DNA of 64,000 nucleotides from Sclerodactyla briareus (GCA_026419785.1 JAODTK010005588.1:186001-250000); one strand, 5' to 3'; positions 25,761 through 39,393 are shown, counted from the first letter of the stretch. The notes: a model not told the origin generated them from the letters alone. Numbers and translations: made by a program.

Positions 25761-28700
25761 ACGCTTACGCTAGCAACTTAGACCTGCCTGAGAACCCCGG
25801 AGACTATATAAAACTGATGCATATTAGTTATGTTGTCAAAACCGGATGCTTCATGTTCAAGAAATTCGAGGTGAATTTATTCGATTTTAACCAACCCGAG
25901 ATATGAATTAATCCAGTGGCAATGTAACGTTGGATTGTGCCCGGGTGCCCCGGACCCCGGACATTTTCCTTTCACTGTCATGAGAGAAGTGGATCGGGTC
26001 CGAGTTGCTGGGGACACATTCCACTGGAAAACAAGAAGGTATCCGCTATATATTGTGCGTGCATAATTTTATATTCGTACTGCATTCTGTGTAGTTCAAG
26101 ATGCGCACTTCTAGTGCTGTTATATCTTTAGGTGTGGTATCCAGACTGGAACAGGATAAAATGTACGTACGAACTATTACGTATTTGTACGTGTGTACTA
26201 GAAAAATAACGTGAATTCACAGGTGGAAAAAGCTAAGGTCAGTCCCAACATGGGCGTTATCATCACCTTCGATGCGAGTTGGACTATTCATTTTCGCGCC
26301 ATTTTCACATACTGAAGATTCCAGCAGCACACGTGAACCTGCAACTTGATGATAATTGAAAGTCGAACCGAGGTAAAGGTTGAACTCAGGCTATCGAACT
26401 TAGCACAGGCTTTCCGTCGTTGATTCCCATGTGAGTGACCCACAACCAGTGAGGCCAATGCTACGTTTCCCTACTAAAAACTCGGTCTTCATTTCATATA
26501 AACACAGTGAGAGCACCCTGACCAAACTTGGTCCTTTCGAAACCGGTAACGTTGGAGCATACATTTTTGTTCGTAAAACTTACTAGGCCTGAAGAGATTC
26601 CTGAACTTGTTTTGCATCCTTGTAATTGTCCTTCTTCAGCAGAAACTTTACAATATTGAACTTGATGTTATTTGTGGTTGTAACAAAGGCTCACTTCGAA
26701 GTTTTGGTGTGTATGCGGCACAAACTGTACAGGATCAGTAGCGGGTCAGTGATTATGGTCATGTTATCAGCACTGTTGTGGTTGAGGGGTGAGTTGGGGT
26801 TGAGCTGCTCAATGAATATTTTCTTCGTTAGTAAAAGGCCTAGCCTATTTCAATTGATTTTGACAACTTGGTCGAAGTCGAATTGAAAGCCCCAATACCC
26901 CCATTCATCCCTAACGTTAGTGCCAGTAAAACGTTTCAGAGCTCGAAACTACAGTAGTAGCAAGGCCCTTCCTCAATTTGAGCAGATCAACTCCTGAACA
27001 ACATCAGCAGACAAAATGCAATTTGTTTAGAGCGTTACTTGACCCACTAGAGCCGCTGTTGTGTCTGTCAAGAATGATATGAAATTCAACCGCTGCGATT
27101 TGAATTAAAGACACTCCTTGGGTAGCCTGTACTACACATGTATATATCGTATGTAGGCCAATGTATGTGCAATAATGTCACATGAATATTCACTCGCAGT
27201 CTGCATGTAGCATGTAGCCCAGGTTATCTATTGCCAGCCATAGGATGCAACTTAAACGGGATGCCTTGCATCGCGTCACATTTTGGAGAAACTATGTTAA
27301 CATGCAATGGTTCTGCCATTAAACATTAACCATGAAACTCATTATTCAACCGACGAAAGTACAGTCTCCGGACACCCGTACACCACGTGCTGGGCCTTAC
27401 ATAGGTGTGGTTCTCCGGCAAGTTTGTATGACCGAAATGATTGACCCTGTTCGCTCTTGCCTGAGCCTTGTTCAAGGGGGGACATATATAGTGGTCAGTT
27501 TGTTGTGTCTGTCAGTCTGTGTCTGTCTATATCTCCTGTACTGAGAAAACCCAAGTGTTGAAATTTCGTATAAGTTGAACGACATACATAACGTATCGGT
27601 ATTAGTGAGCGAGAAATTTGATTTACATGACCTGTGTTTTTTTTTGTGTGTTTTTTTTTTTTTTCATGCAGCCACTGTACGATTCATAAATTGCATATTA
27701 ATTGGGAATTACCCGAAAGCCTATATGCAGGATATTCTATAATCGGTTAATGCATTCCATTGACAACAGCGAACAATATGCGTTCCTGGTATTTAATATG
27801 CTCATTATGCAAAGTTTCCAATTCTATCTCATTTAAATGAAACTTGGTAGATGTGAGCCTTCTTGGGTTCTGATCGTGCAGGTAAGATGTTTTGGCAGTC
27901 ACCTTGTAAGCTTGACTAGTTATACTGGTTGTGCTATTGATTGTGGTGTGCCTGTCTATCCTTTTGGGCTCACAAATGATCCTTCTTTGATAGATGTTGG
28001 GGCATAGTGAACTGTTGTGTGAAAAATACATTTACTTAGCAAATATCGCTAGATTTTCTTGGAAGTAAAAATTATAGGATGTGGGGCCCTTTGCATATTT
28101 TGAACGTGGTACATATGAAGTATTCTAGAACTTGGGTCAGTGGTCATTTTAGTGGTCGAAATATTTCACCTGTTGATCTATTGAACATACGGAGAATAGA
28201 GCTATCGAGAAAAAAATGTTTGGTTGCCTTTCATATTATCACTTAATCAACAAAATCATCATCGTGTGATAGTGTTAGTTGGGGCGAGCAAATTACCATC
28301 AGCCTAAGTAACTCCTCACTGCGTAGTCAAGTACGGATCAGCGCCACCCACACTTCCGTGCGGACTGTCCCCGGTTTAGGCCAGTGTACGTACCATAACT
28401 GGGAAAATGAGGAAATGTAGTGGTAAGTTTCAGGACAGCTTGGTTTGCTCATGGCCAAAGTTTACGGAGCCTGTCCTTGGTATGCACTAAATATGTGGAT
28501 GGCATACATGATCTACATGTCGTTAGCTGGAACATTGCCAAATGAATTAGGTCCAAGCAAACAAATATCTCCTGGCTGATTTGCCAATCTCAAGGGCGCA
28601 ACCACTCGTTCTGGGTCTGGGAGGTCTGACACACGATGTGGGAAATCGACAGCACAGCAAAGATCAAATGTTTTTATTGTGTGGGTAGGCTCCACCTTAA

Positions 28701-29798
28701 CATGTGGTGGGGCGCTACTTCTTCCAACCTTTGCCTATTCTAGGAACCTGTGAGATGTGGCTAAAACGGCCTGCTGATTATAGCATTTATATTCAGTTGA
28801 GAATGAAACAAATCGCCAACCCAGGAAACATCAATCAGCTTAAAACACCTCATCGACATAGTAAACAGAGGAGTACAGAGCCCGTGGACTGAAGATGTTG
28901 ACAGATCACAAAATAAGGTCTGTGTCAGTGCCAGTGGTAACTTAGATGACAGCAAACTAAGTTTTAGTTTGGAGCAGCTTACTTCCAGTCAGCTGATCTG
29001 GCCGGGTTCATGACCCCCATGAACATTGTGCCTTAGCCCCCTTCCCCCCCCCCCCCCCTCCCCCATAGACATTCCCAGTATGGAGTTTGTTACAGAAGAT
29101 GCAACAGGCCCACACCCTCTTCCAGGCGAGGCCCCAGTGAATGTAATTTCCCTGTACTGGTGGTAGCCAGGCCCGCAAAGACTGAATTCAATTAAGGAAC
29201 CAGGGTCAGACTTTGGCACAGAGAGGCTCTGCATTGACGAGAAGTTATGAGATAAATGGTTTAACCAAAAATATGTTTCAGCCACAGCGTAACTAGCGTT
29301 CAGTCCTCGCCGGCCACAATCCATACTCAGTCCGCTATGGGAGTGGGGGTGTAATAGCCTCGCTTCCAAAAAACAGGACTACTGTGTCAAAATGGGGGTG
29401 GGCAGTGGTATCACACGGGTTGCTTAAGGGGTTCAAGACATTTATGTTCCACCCCCTCCCCCTCCCCTCTCCCGAGCTGAATCATCTGTGCCATCATGGC
29501 TGTTGGCGGAACTGAGGTACGGGTGGGGAGATGAGAAGGGTACACTTTTCTAGCCTATGCATGGTATACTGTAGCACACCTTACCGCCTATCATCTAACA
29601 TTATTACATTCTATGAGCCTATTCACTTTTCCACGATCGTGCCTTCCTTTCATTTCCTTTCTTTGATCTTCATTTGAACGAGACAAAAATCCCGCGTATC
29701 TTCTTTGCAGCCTCCTGGTTCTTAAAAAAGGAGTGAGGGGTCCTATATTCTTGATAACCCAATATCCATATTGACAATTTTACCGCCCAAACTGAGTA
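25761..29798. other. Non-coding stretch, no gene supported
   Basis: No coding domain was recognised on either strand. Pyrimidine and poly-T runs lie at about 27,640-27,665. C-rich segments at 29,037-29,066 (including 15 consecutive C) and 29,450-29,470 resemble the C-rich ends of nearby elements, but no terminal repeats could be paired. Confidence 0.45.
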
Positions 29799-29973
29799 AC
29801 GTATGACATGAGCGTCACAACCCTCTCAAAAGTGTGTGGGGGGGGGGGGGGTTCGGCCACATTTTCAAAATTTTACTGTGTGAAAATGTTAAAGTCAATG
29901 GGAGCATTGTCAAAAAGTGGAGGGACATGCCCCCCCCCCCCGTCCCCCACCTGCTGACGCCCATGACGTACGA
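29799..29973. mobile_element. 159-bp hAT-like MITE with near-identical 8-bp TSDs
   Basis: The element spans 29,807-29,965. The left tip is CATGAGCGTCACAACC and the inverted right tip is CATGGGCGTCAGCAGG (about 12 of 16 match). The flanking octamers are ACGTATGA (29,799-29,806) and ACGTACGA (29,966-29,973), 7 of 8 identical. It carries a run of 14 G near the left end and 12 C near the right end. It is far too short to encode protein. The 8-bp duplication points to hAT; the superfamily call is an inference. Confidence 0.65.
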
Positions 29974-32900
29974 CCGTATCCTATTGACTTAATCGTGGGA
30001 AAGCAAGCAGCAGGAAGGAAGCCTATCCTAACTTGGCCTGTATATAGACCTAAAGACGTGGATAGTCGTCCTTATATTACCCGGTTCAGCTAGATAGACG
30101 AAGAGAATACATTGTACGTTAGACCACATCCGCTTTGAAGACTTGTCTTGAACTTACCACATATTGGCGTACGTCGTCCTGATTTCAAATTGTGTAATTC
30201 CGAACCTCACCGGAATGCTCGTTGCTACTTACAGTAGTCCAAAGCTCCGCAGGGGGTGTTAAAAATAAAAGTTGCCAGAGAACGGATATATATCTAACTT
30301 TCCCGAGAACATTGTATTGATTTTATCACTCGGGTTTCTTTGAAATATTTGAAAGGAATTCTTCCGCTCTCCTACTGATCGTTTGTCGATATTCGTATGC
30401 TAACAACTCAAGGACCCTCTGGCGATTGATACCGCAATAATCGACACACATTTGAGTGATCCTCGGGGATCCGCTGTGATGCCAATAAGGTAACGAAATA
30501 AAGCTGTGTGAGCCTGAATTACACAACGAGGGAACCAAGATAAAAGACAATCGACGCATCGAGGGAAGGATACCCACACCTCTGATGTTCGACTGAATTC
30601 AAGTGCCTTCAAATGATTCTTTCGATCCTGGAAAAGAATACTTAGTGAGTTGAATGCGCATTTACAACGGTACCTGTTTAGGAATAATCCGGCAGTTAAG
30701 TAGGTGGTGACCGGATGTATTGAATCCTAAATAGGTATATATTTGTTGCCATTACCTTGACCGGGTGTACTGCTCTGATACGAATATGGTATTTCATTTT
30801 GGGGGCAATTAACACAATTAGTGCCTCATATCTATGCCCATACCTCATTATTATTCGAGTACAATGTGGCAAGCACTGGTGCCATAAATGAACAAAACAG
30901 GACTGCCATCTATTTTCAGGGTTTTGGGAGTCTTTTTTGTCGTGAGCAGAAATCTTATTAGTTTGTTCCGGTTGCAGTACATTGTTTTATCCGTTAGGTC
31001 TACAGAAAATTTGTGGAAGGGGGGAATGGTACTTGAAATTATCTATTGGTTTTCAATTCCATATGATCATATGTACTTAATGCGATTGCGCATGTCATGT
31101 GCGTATCTAGCCTAATCCTTGTCCGTTCAATGAACTCTTGAGATACCATTGATGTGTCGCAGCGAATCTATACCAGCAAGTGTATGACATTACGCCACAA
31201 AAGTACATTTTAGGCAATTGAGGGTATCTTGCCCGCACAGGCCTTAGGTATTGGAGACATATCTAATGTAAAGTAAATAACAACACAAACAATGCTCCGT
31301 CACGATACGAGTGCTCACAACACGTATTGACTTGACGGCACAGTGTTAAGAAGCATAATGATTCAATCTGCATTCAATTCAGCATGTTTCGCTCATTTTT
31401 ATTTAGAGTTCATCAGTGCAGCTAAGAGTATGACTCGCGACGGAAACGTAAACCGGAACAGCGGAACCTGTCCAGCCCTACACCTCACATGGCTCGTTTG
31501 GAACGCGTAATGAGAAAAGCCTACCACCATTCTCACCTATGCAATTGGTCTTCTTGTCGAACTCGCGTGACTGTACACCCTGAGAAGGACGCTGGAATGA
31601 TTACTAACAGCGACATCTTCTTTGGTTGTTGTTTCCAATATCTTTTTTCCAATTTGGTATTATGAATATGGACAAAAGCGAACAATGTCATTCTGCGAAC
31701 AAATGTCATTCGGCGAAACCAATTGTTAAAACTGGTAAACTTGTTTTTGAATACGTTGTTGTCCATATCTGCCTTTAAGTAAACCACGACGTACAACGAA
31801 ACTTACTTCTTCGTGCTAATTCATGTCCACCAGCTCCGGCTTTTTTTCACGAACAATCGATAAAAGACAGGATAAGCACACAGGATTTATTTTTTTCATA
31901 GGAATGTCAATCTTTAAATACGGAAGTAAAACATCGTTAACTATGTGGCACATATGTGATGTTGGAGAAAAATATATTATTTGCTCTGTTCAAATTGATG
32001 GAGAAACCAAATGTGAACAATACAAACAATGAATGTACTGTTATCGAAAAAGCATTATATTCTGCAGGCATGAAGCATAACCGTTATCTGACAGCACATC
32101 ACTCTTTTTTTTTTTCAATCAACGCCAATTGACAATAGATTGTGTAGCCTTAATTAATGCTTGATACGAACCATGACAAAAGATTTGCAACATACAAAGA
32201 GTAGTGATACTACGACTCATAGCGAACTATAAACAGTTCTTGAACAGTTTCCTGAGAACAGACTGGGATTTTGCAAATACATCATATCTTGCATATAAGC
32301 GGACGCTCATGGAAATTTACTGTTGCTAATCTGCAGAATCTTTTGATGTGAATAGATCAAATAGTTTCTCATGAAAAAGTGAGTACGTTTCAGGCGGTCA
32401 TCATGAAACAAGAGTATTATCCACAGTTGGTTGTTTCCGAACACCCACGCATAAGATATTTCCATCAACTTTACCACCAGACACACGAAATAACCTCTAA
32501 ATAACGCTGTGGATGCATAGTCAAATATCGTAGCGACCATCATCTTGATACAATCCCCGAATTATTCCTCCAATAATATTCGTGCCATGAATAAAAAACA
32601 GCAATCAGCAGAGATGATGTCTTATAACATTCATGAAGATGCACAAACATGTAAAGTTATGAAATGGTTTTGGGAACATCCTGCTAGCAAGTGTTACATA
32701 TATACACCTTTCAGACATGCACAAAGTGACTGTTGATTCTCTCTCTCTGATATTTATTCAGGTGGAGCAAAAATGTTTACTTTGCTTAAAACATTTGGTG
32801 GAGTTAGATGGCAGTTTTCCAGGCAGCAATACTCACTGTGTGGTACGGCACGGATGCTTTTGGTAAAAGAAAGAACAATGAACATTGGTTAGAATTGAAC

Positions 32901-33031
32901 GAAATCATCACAGACTGCAACTCGATCCCAATTCAATTGCTAAGGATTCACCTTCTATAAGCGATGATGTCAATTGATACTCGACCTCAAATATACCCTT
33001 ATAAACATTGCTCAAAGTTGAAACTAGCCAA
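29974..33031. other. Non-coding stretch, no gene supported
   Basis: A short local duplication near 31,676-31,715 repeats AATGTCATTCNGCGAA twice. The minus-strand frame at 30,326-30,577 contains a CVDY-like tetrapeptide but lacks any other reverse transcriptase motif. Nothing else is recognisable. Confidence 0.4.
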
Positions 33032-34800
33032 GTATAATCTGTAATCTGTAATCTAACCTAATAGTAGGATTATGCGTAATTCCCCACATGTTAGCTCATC
33101 AGGCCTATTAACAGCATTTGTCTTTAAATTCCTCAATACCCATAGCTGCCACAAGTTGATGACACAGACCAAGTGATCCAACCTAACATATAGTTAGTGT
33201 TTAGTGAATAAGGGTCAGGAAGGACCAAATCCTCTAACGAACCCCGGAGCCACAACATCCCAGGAAAGAAAAATGAACAAACCACTAAATATTCGCCCGT
33301 GATTCCTGAAAAATGAATCAAGACTGTTCTTGAACGCATTTACACTCTTAGAGAGAACACCATTTTCAGGAAGACACTTCCACTCATTGATCAGTTTCTC
33401 TGCGAGAAGAAATATTTACGAATGTCCATTCTGCAGCGTTTGCCACGAGGCTTGAGACGATGGCCTTATTTGCATTAACATTGGAAAATTCAAGAAGTAG
33501 TGGAAGGACGGGCCATCGAGTCCATGGACAATTTTGAAAACCTGAATCAAGTCACCCCGAATTCGCCTCAGCTCCATGTTAATTAGACCGAGACGCCTTA
33601 ATCTTTCCTCGTAGGATAAATTTTTCAGACAGTCATCATTCTAGTTGCCCTACGCTGAACGTTTTCAATACCTGGCTGTCTTTTGAAAAGTAGGGATTCC
33701 ACACTTGTACAGAATATTCCAGGTGCGGTCTCACCAGTTGCTTAAACAGCCTTACACAATATCATTATCAAGGAAACGAAGTGACGTCTGATCAAGGCAA
33801 TATCCATTACCTATTCTAGCAGCTTCGGCACACTGCTTGGAAGGTTTCAAAGAAGAATCAAAACAACCCCAAGATCTTTTTCTGAAATCACCTCCTGAAT
33901 ATTTGGCCATTTAACTTGTAGGAAGCGTTGCGATTGTGAAAACCAACATGCTAACTTTGCAATGTCGACCATTGAAAAACATCTGCCAGTCGGAAGACCA
34001 TTTGGAAATTATATCCAGATCCCTATGAACAATTTCCGATCACCATTCGAACCGACCTCCCGATACAACTTGGTATCGTCTGCGAACTTCTTAACCCTGG
34101 AAAGAACAGAACCTTCAAGATGGTCAATATACGCCAGAAAGAGTAACGGCCCGAGAACCGATCCCTGGGGAAACACCACTAGTGACCTTTTCCCAGAAGA
34201 CGATCGCCCATTAATGACATCTCGTTGTTTCCCTATTATGAAGCCACTCACGAATCCACTTAAGGACATTCCCCTCATGCCAAAGCTCTCCAACTTGAGC
34301 AAGAGACGCTCGTGAGGAACCTTGTCACAAGCTTTCTGAAAGTCCAGGAAAATTATAATCAACAGCATGGCCGTTGTCAAACAGAAACATGTAAAATCTG
34401 CCATAAATTCCAAGAGATTAGTCAAACACGAAAGATTTTCCCTAAACCCAGGATGAGAATCCCTAATCAGACTATGCTCATTGAAATAATCAACCATTAT
34501 GATCCCGAATCATTGATTCCATTCCTTGCAGACAACACTAGTAAGACTGACTGGCCTGTAATTACAAGGAAGAGACCGTTACCTTTCCTGAAAAATGAGG
34601 GAAACATTGATCTCCCCAATATCCGCGAAACATACCTTCTTGCAGAGTCTCATTGAAAATAATAGCTAATGGAACAGACAACTCGTCGGCAAAGGATTTT
34701 AGTAAGAAAGGATGAATTCCGTCAGGACCAGGAGCTTTATCACTTTTGAGTTCTGCGTTTTCCTTTACTAAAACAGGCGAGCCACTAGTTACCAAGCTAG
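33032..34800 (-). mobile_element. 5'-truncated CR1/L2-like LINE, broken
   Basis: Read on the minus strand, the motifs follow the order expected of a CR1-group non-LTR retrotransposon. KAPGPDGIHPFLLK and LAIIFNETLQEG (about 34,640-34,745) mark the start of the RT domain. Central RT motifs follow (34,009-34,497), then a thumb/C-terminal region with LVRPHLEYSVQVWNPYF (about 33,700-33,750) and GDLIQVFKIVHGLDG (about 33,515-33,560). Several frameshifts and stops separate these blocks, so no full protein is made. The 5' end, including the endonuclease, is missing from about 34,800. This is the usual outcome of target-primed reverse transcription. A GATTACA-type heptamer repeat at 33,032-33,054 may be the 3' tail. 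Two related fragments occur at 54.7-56.0 and 59.9-61.0 kb. Confidence 0.85.
34009..34497 (-). pseudogene. LINE reverse transcriptase core, 162-codon fragment
   Basis: This is the longest open frame with recognisable homology in the window. It would copy LINE RNA into DNA at a nicked chromosomal target. RT motifs appear in order: SCLTNLLEF (residues 23-31), LDFQKACDKVPHERLL around the first catalytic aspartate (51-66), PQGSVLGPLLF (110-120), and the catalytic FADD box (138-141). The usual F of KAFDKVP is replaced by C, and the serine-rich stretch before PQGS is altered. The frame is interrupted at both ends relative to the family. The N-terminal RT part lies in a different frame at 34,562-34,816. 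It is therefore a dead copy, despite an intact FADD. Confidence 0.88.
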
Positions 34801-35705
34801 CGGAGAAACCCGACAACCCGACAACATATGTAGATGCATTTTGAATTGTTTCACATTATAGTGTTTTATTCATTTTCAATGACCTTCAACCCCGACCTTC
34901 AAGTGGCAAGGGGGTGATGAACATTGTGTCCGGTGAATATTTGAGAGCAAAATTGCAAAAGATACAGGCAGAAATGTGGATATTAATAGGTTTAAAAACT
35001 GTAGCCTTGCAAAAAGTGTCTTCCTAAAGTAGAGACGTACCAGGACTTCCATGTGGTCATATTCCATGTGACAGACGGAATTATGACATTGGACAATCCT
35101 ACCACCCAGCCTACACAAGAGCTAATAAAGATGCCCAAGGATGTATGTCATTAGAGGTTTCTGAAGGCACAAGACGCGCAATGTGTCACCTCTCATGTGA
35201 AGGATGCCAATGCCATTAACCCCTGTCGACAAGGGCTTGACTCTTCGCAATGTCATTATAAAACAGTATGTTGTTACTGCATGTCGAAAAAAAAAAACAG
35301 TTGTTGGTTGGCTGCAACGAATGCCTTGACAAGTCCATGCTATCGACAATTGATAAAGTCAGATGTTGGGATGAATAATTCCGTGTGATGAGAGCACCCG
35401 AGTCGGCGGGTGTGGGGCATGAACGGCAAGCTGATGTCACTAACCACAACTCTCTGAATGATCTTGCTTCATAGTTTATCGGCGATGCTACGGTGTCATG
35501 TAATCGACATAACACAGGTGTACGGCAGTAATAACACAAGATCAAGTAAATGGTGGGTTTGCGATGAGTGATATAATTCGTCTGCTACTGTCTTTACGAC
35601 ACAGTATGGTAAATGCTCAGAAGAAAAGAAGCGAAGCAAGGGAACAGCTGATAGCTGTCAAAGAAATTAATCTAAGAATTCCATGGACTTCGCCAGCACC
35701 ACTCT
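34801..35705. other. Non-coding stretch between LINE and MITE
   Basis: The open frames at 34,876-35,118 and 35,122-35,545 overlap on both strands and show no known domain. No repeat was identified. Confidence 0.45.
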
Positions 35706-36303
35706 GACAGCCCGGGAGATTCTCCTGTTTGGGAGAATTCTAAGATTCTCCTGTTCGGGAGAATTGTCATGCTAATACAGATATGAATAACATTGTCTGC
35801 GGATCATTAGATACAAACAGTCGTTCCCAGTTAATGTCTCCCTGCGCTGTTCGAATAATTTAACATTAGGTCGATTATTACAGTTACATGTGCTTCTATA
35901 GCATAGCACGATGCAACTTCAGTCATGGCATTCTTGATATCAAACACACAGTTTATATAACAACGAGATGCTGTTCGGAACGACTGTGACAAATCTAATA
36001 AAAAATTACAACCGGAATATTCTATTCCGAATTCGATATCTCGACAATCTACATTGACACGTATCAATCCAAACCAAGCATTTTTGTAGTTGGGACAACA
36101 AGGATCCTGAATATGACAATAAATTAAGTCTCGGACTGGACGAATTTTCAAGAGGGATAAAAAACAATGTCTCCTATATATCTCCATATGGTTGAAAGTT
36201 GCATTGTGGGAAATATACAATATGGCAGCCTCATGAATTATTCAAATTCTCCCAAACAGGAGACAATTTTATAATCCCGAATAGGAGAATCTCCCGGACT
36301 GTC
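35706..36303. mobile_element. 598-bp MITE with hairpin-built terminal repeats
   Basis: The left end GACAGCCCGGGAGATTCTCC and the inverted right end GACAGTCCGGGAGATTCTCC match in 19 of 20 bases and continue imperfectly beyond. Each end also contains a second subterminal copy of the ATTCTCC...GGAGAAT module, and this module is itself a small hairpin. The interior holds a minus-strand open frame of 129 codons (35,831-36,220) covering most of the space between the ends. It has no recognisable domain and may be chance. No clear target-site duplication was found, so the superfamily is unassigned. Confidence 0.7.
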
Positions 36304-37976
36304 TGAAGAAGAAAAACTACCACTGCCCTATGTTCAAGGGAATGGACATCCACAATAACACCATGAAACAGTCCTCAGGGAATGTTCAAGGCGTAACAAT
36401 GGCTCCAAGGAAGATCACTCTTTCAACAAGATTTCTGATTAGCCAGCTTAAAAGGGGAAACAAAAAAAAAATGCAGTCGCTCTTTAGGAAACACGAAATA
36501 TAGCGTTTTCAACATTCCCGATATTGAGTGATCCGTCAAAAAGAACACACAAATCACGCATGATATAACCGGTAAGTCCATTCAGGCATATCTTCAACCA
36601 TAGTGAGCTCCACAGCTTGTTCCCGTGAGTGTATATCTCTTCTCGTGTCTCTTTTTCATAGACATTGTTAGATTCTAACTCCACTCATTTCCATCGCAAA
36701 GTTCCAGGTGAAAGTTGGAAGAATGAAGTGAATGTGACGCAGGTCAACCCATTGCCTGTGTTTGGATGTTATGATGTGAGCGTTCTATTGGACATGATCC
36801 ATCAACGTGGTGAAACGAAAAGGACAGGTGATTGAAACAAATATACCGAGCCTATGTGGCCTTAAATCAGCGGGGAGTAACATTTAACTGAAATATCACA
36901 TCACACTAACTAACCATTAGCGCCTAAATACACCTAATCTGGAGTGGGTTTCGAAGTATATGGCCTGAAAGATCAAAAGTTATAATCCGTTTAGTGTATT
37001 TGTAGCAAGTGACGCCAAGGAGTGAAACACACACAATGTGCTACCGCGTATAGCTCACTTTTCTGCCTGCCACTACCATTCTCTTTCAAAATTATTCATC
37101 TCATGAAGGGTTTCCGACCGAGTTATTTGAAAAAAAAAATGAAGGCATGCATACGCAAAAAAAACATTTCGTTTCTGTCTGTGATCCAATTCGGTAAATA
37201 CCCGAAGCAATGTTGGCGATTAAGCGGACGATTTCTAGCAATATATCTAGTTGGCCTTTTGGCTATCTGGTCAGCGCTCCCATGACCTCTTTAAGACGCA
37301 TAAACTGATTTACAGGAACTTCGCTCGGGGTGTGAGGAAGTCCCTTGGCGCGCCCGTGTATTAGAATGGAACAACTTAAAGAACTGGTATGGAACATGAT
37401 ACGTCAGATAACATATTGAAACATCAGATCAATTTATACGAGACAGAAATCGAGCATGTCTAGTCGACAGTAGAAGTGGGCACTTAATCGAAACACAAAC
37501 AATCCTGTAAGAGATGTGGTTTATGAACAAGACATAGGTGGCGTTTCATGAATATACATAATTTTTCCCTCTAAATTTTGAAAGGATTACTTCTGCGAAT
37601 TGTTTGTTCAAGGATGTGTTTCCTTCCCATTTCCCTTTTAAATATTTCCCAATTTCTCTTACGCGAACAATGTGGTCATGTTTTACCTCGCAAAATATTT
37701 CCTATTTAGATGTATATTCACGATAATGAGTTATGGGGCCCTGTAATGGTTCAATAGTAAGTGATGAGCTCCGTTTCCTTTTTGATGTGCCCTGGGATTT
37801 ATCCAGATAGAGAGTCGAATCGTCACTATCGCTCTGTGGAGTTAACAAATATTTTTTCATGAAAATTGTGAAAACAAAAGCCACAACGATGTGTCGGGTT
37901 CACTTAAAAGCCCCATCCTTCCTTTTCGAAATAAAAGTCGTTGGGGGCTGTCCATCCAACCTTTTTGTATGTAGGT
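36304..37976. other. Non-coding stretch, nothing recognised
   Basis: A/T-rich with short poly-A runs. The small open frames carry no recognisable motif. Confidence 0.45.
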
Positions 37977-38062
37977 AATGTATGTATGTATGTATGTATG
38001 TATGTATGTATGTATGTATGTATGTATGTATGTATGTATGTATGTATGTATGTATGTATGTG
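37977..38062. repeat. (GTAT)n microsatellite
   Basis: About 21 essentially perfect tetranucleotide units. Their purity suggests recent length change. The reverse-strand frames through it read as repeated HTYI and are artefacts. Confidence 0.97.
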
Positions 38063-39393
38063 TGTGAGGCCTGAATTGTGATCACGATAGTTCGACCCCA
38101 CCTGGATGAAGTTCATAGTTGTCTGGAGGTAAGATTCCCAGTTTTGAGTACATGAACTACTGGCAATAGAGTTTGATTAGGTCAACAGAAGTCAAAGTGC
38201 GGAAAATTTTTGATCCCGAGGAGATTGATAATCCGAGTTGAAAATGAGTATGCAGATTCAGTGGAGTACAAAAAAACGGGTGCGGAAATGTCAAAAACAG
38301 GAATTTTCCGCCAATTTGAGTTGGAAACGGAAACCAATTTACTCGACCCCCGGGATAAGTACGATCAAGCTCTACGTGGTATGTAACTTTTCCAAGATGA
38401 GTACCTGGACCCTATTGTTTTAGGGGTCGGGAAAATTATCGAAGGTCATACCACTACGGCAGTCAAAGCATTACCACGTTCTTCGGTTTCTACAGCATTC
38501 AAAAAGTTACTGTGTGAACAATTAAGAGTAATTGCAGTCCCCCAAGCATTGGGGGCACAGGGTTACCCTCATCTCCCGAGATAGCTGCACATGTAACCGA
38601 CATTACTGACAGTTCCGCGTGATATTTTATTCCCGTCTTATAGCCATGATAGTCAGTAGGAGTATGCTTAACTACTGGTTGAAATAAATCACCTTCAGCC
38701 CTTCAAATCAATCCGGGCCTGACTGGGTAAATAGATCAATGGGAACTCGACGCAGAATTAATCGGAGGAGGAACACTCCAGGCATGTCGGTAAACACAAC
38801 AATTCCTTTGGGCAAGGATCAACCTCGATTGGAAGAGACATTTCATGAAATGGTTCAGAATAAGAAAGAACGTCGCGTTCAATCTGTAAAATCCGCGTGG
38901 CCTTTCCTTGTGTGGATCGCACCATAAGCTATACTGACCGAGGAGATCAGAATGAAGAATACATTCATTTTTAAGTTATTGCTTTATGGTAAACCTTTGG
39001 CTCCCACATACTTAGTTGAGCAAAATATGCGTCTCGTCCATGGTAGCCAACGATCGATATCACGGCGCCATTTTAGTGGGCAACTCATACCTACAACGTA
39101 GTCGTCCCTCCTCCATTACCTTGGTTTCAGTCAGAGGTTCTCATTGCCGCTGAACTCAGGACCTAGGGCATTACTGAATGATTAATGCATTCCTTCAAAG
39201 CCCTTGTTTCAACATCATAACGATCAGAAAAGTCATACATGGATTATGATCTACGTTCAGCAAGAATGTGTTGTGTGATACATTCACAAAGGTAGGAAAC
39301 AATTATTAGAAAACAAACAGTCACATACGCGGATTGGCGTGATTATGAGCTAATGGGCAATTGCAGCAATGCTTTTTCACTCGAAATGCGCAG
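38063..39393. other. Non-coding stretch, nothing recognised
   Basis: A small 7-bp stem hairpin (CCCCCAA/TTGGGGG) lies at about 38,539-38,555. No gene or mobile element is otherwise visible. Confidence 0.45.

Noticed and set aside
28989..29369. 126-codon minus-strand open frame
   Set aside because: Glycine-rich part comes from a C run; no domain recognised.
30326..30577. CVDY tetrapeptide resembling Gypsy-type reverse transcriptase
   Set aside because: None of the neighbouring RT motifs (YPLPR, FGL-AP, YIDD) is present in any frame.
37900..38116. Open frames reading repeated HTYI
   Set aside because: Translation of the GTAT microsatellite.
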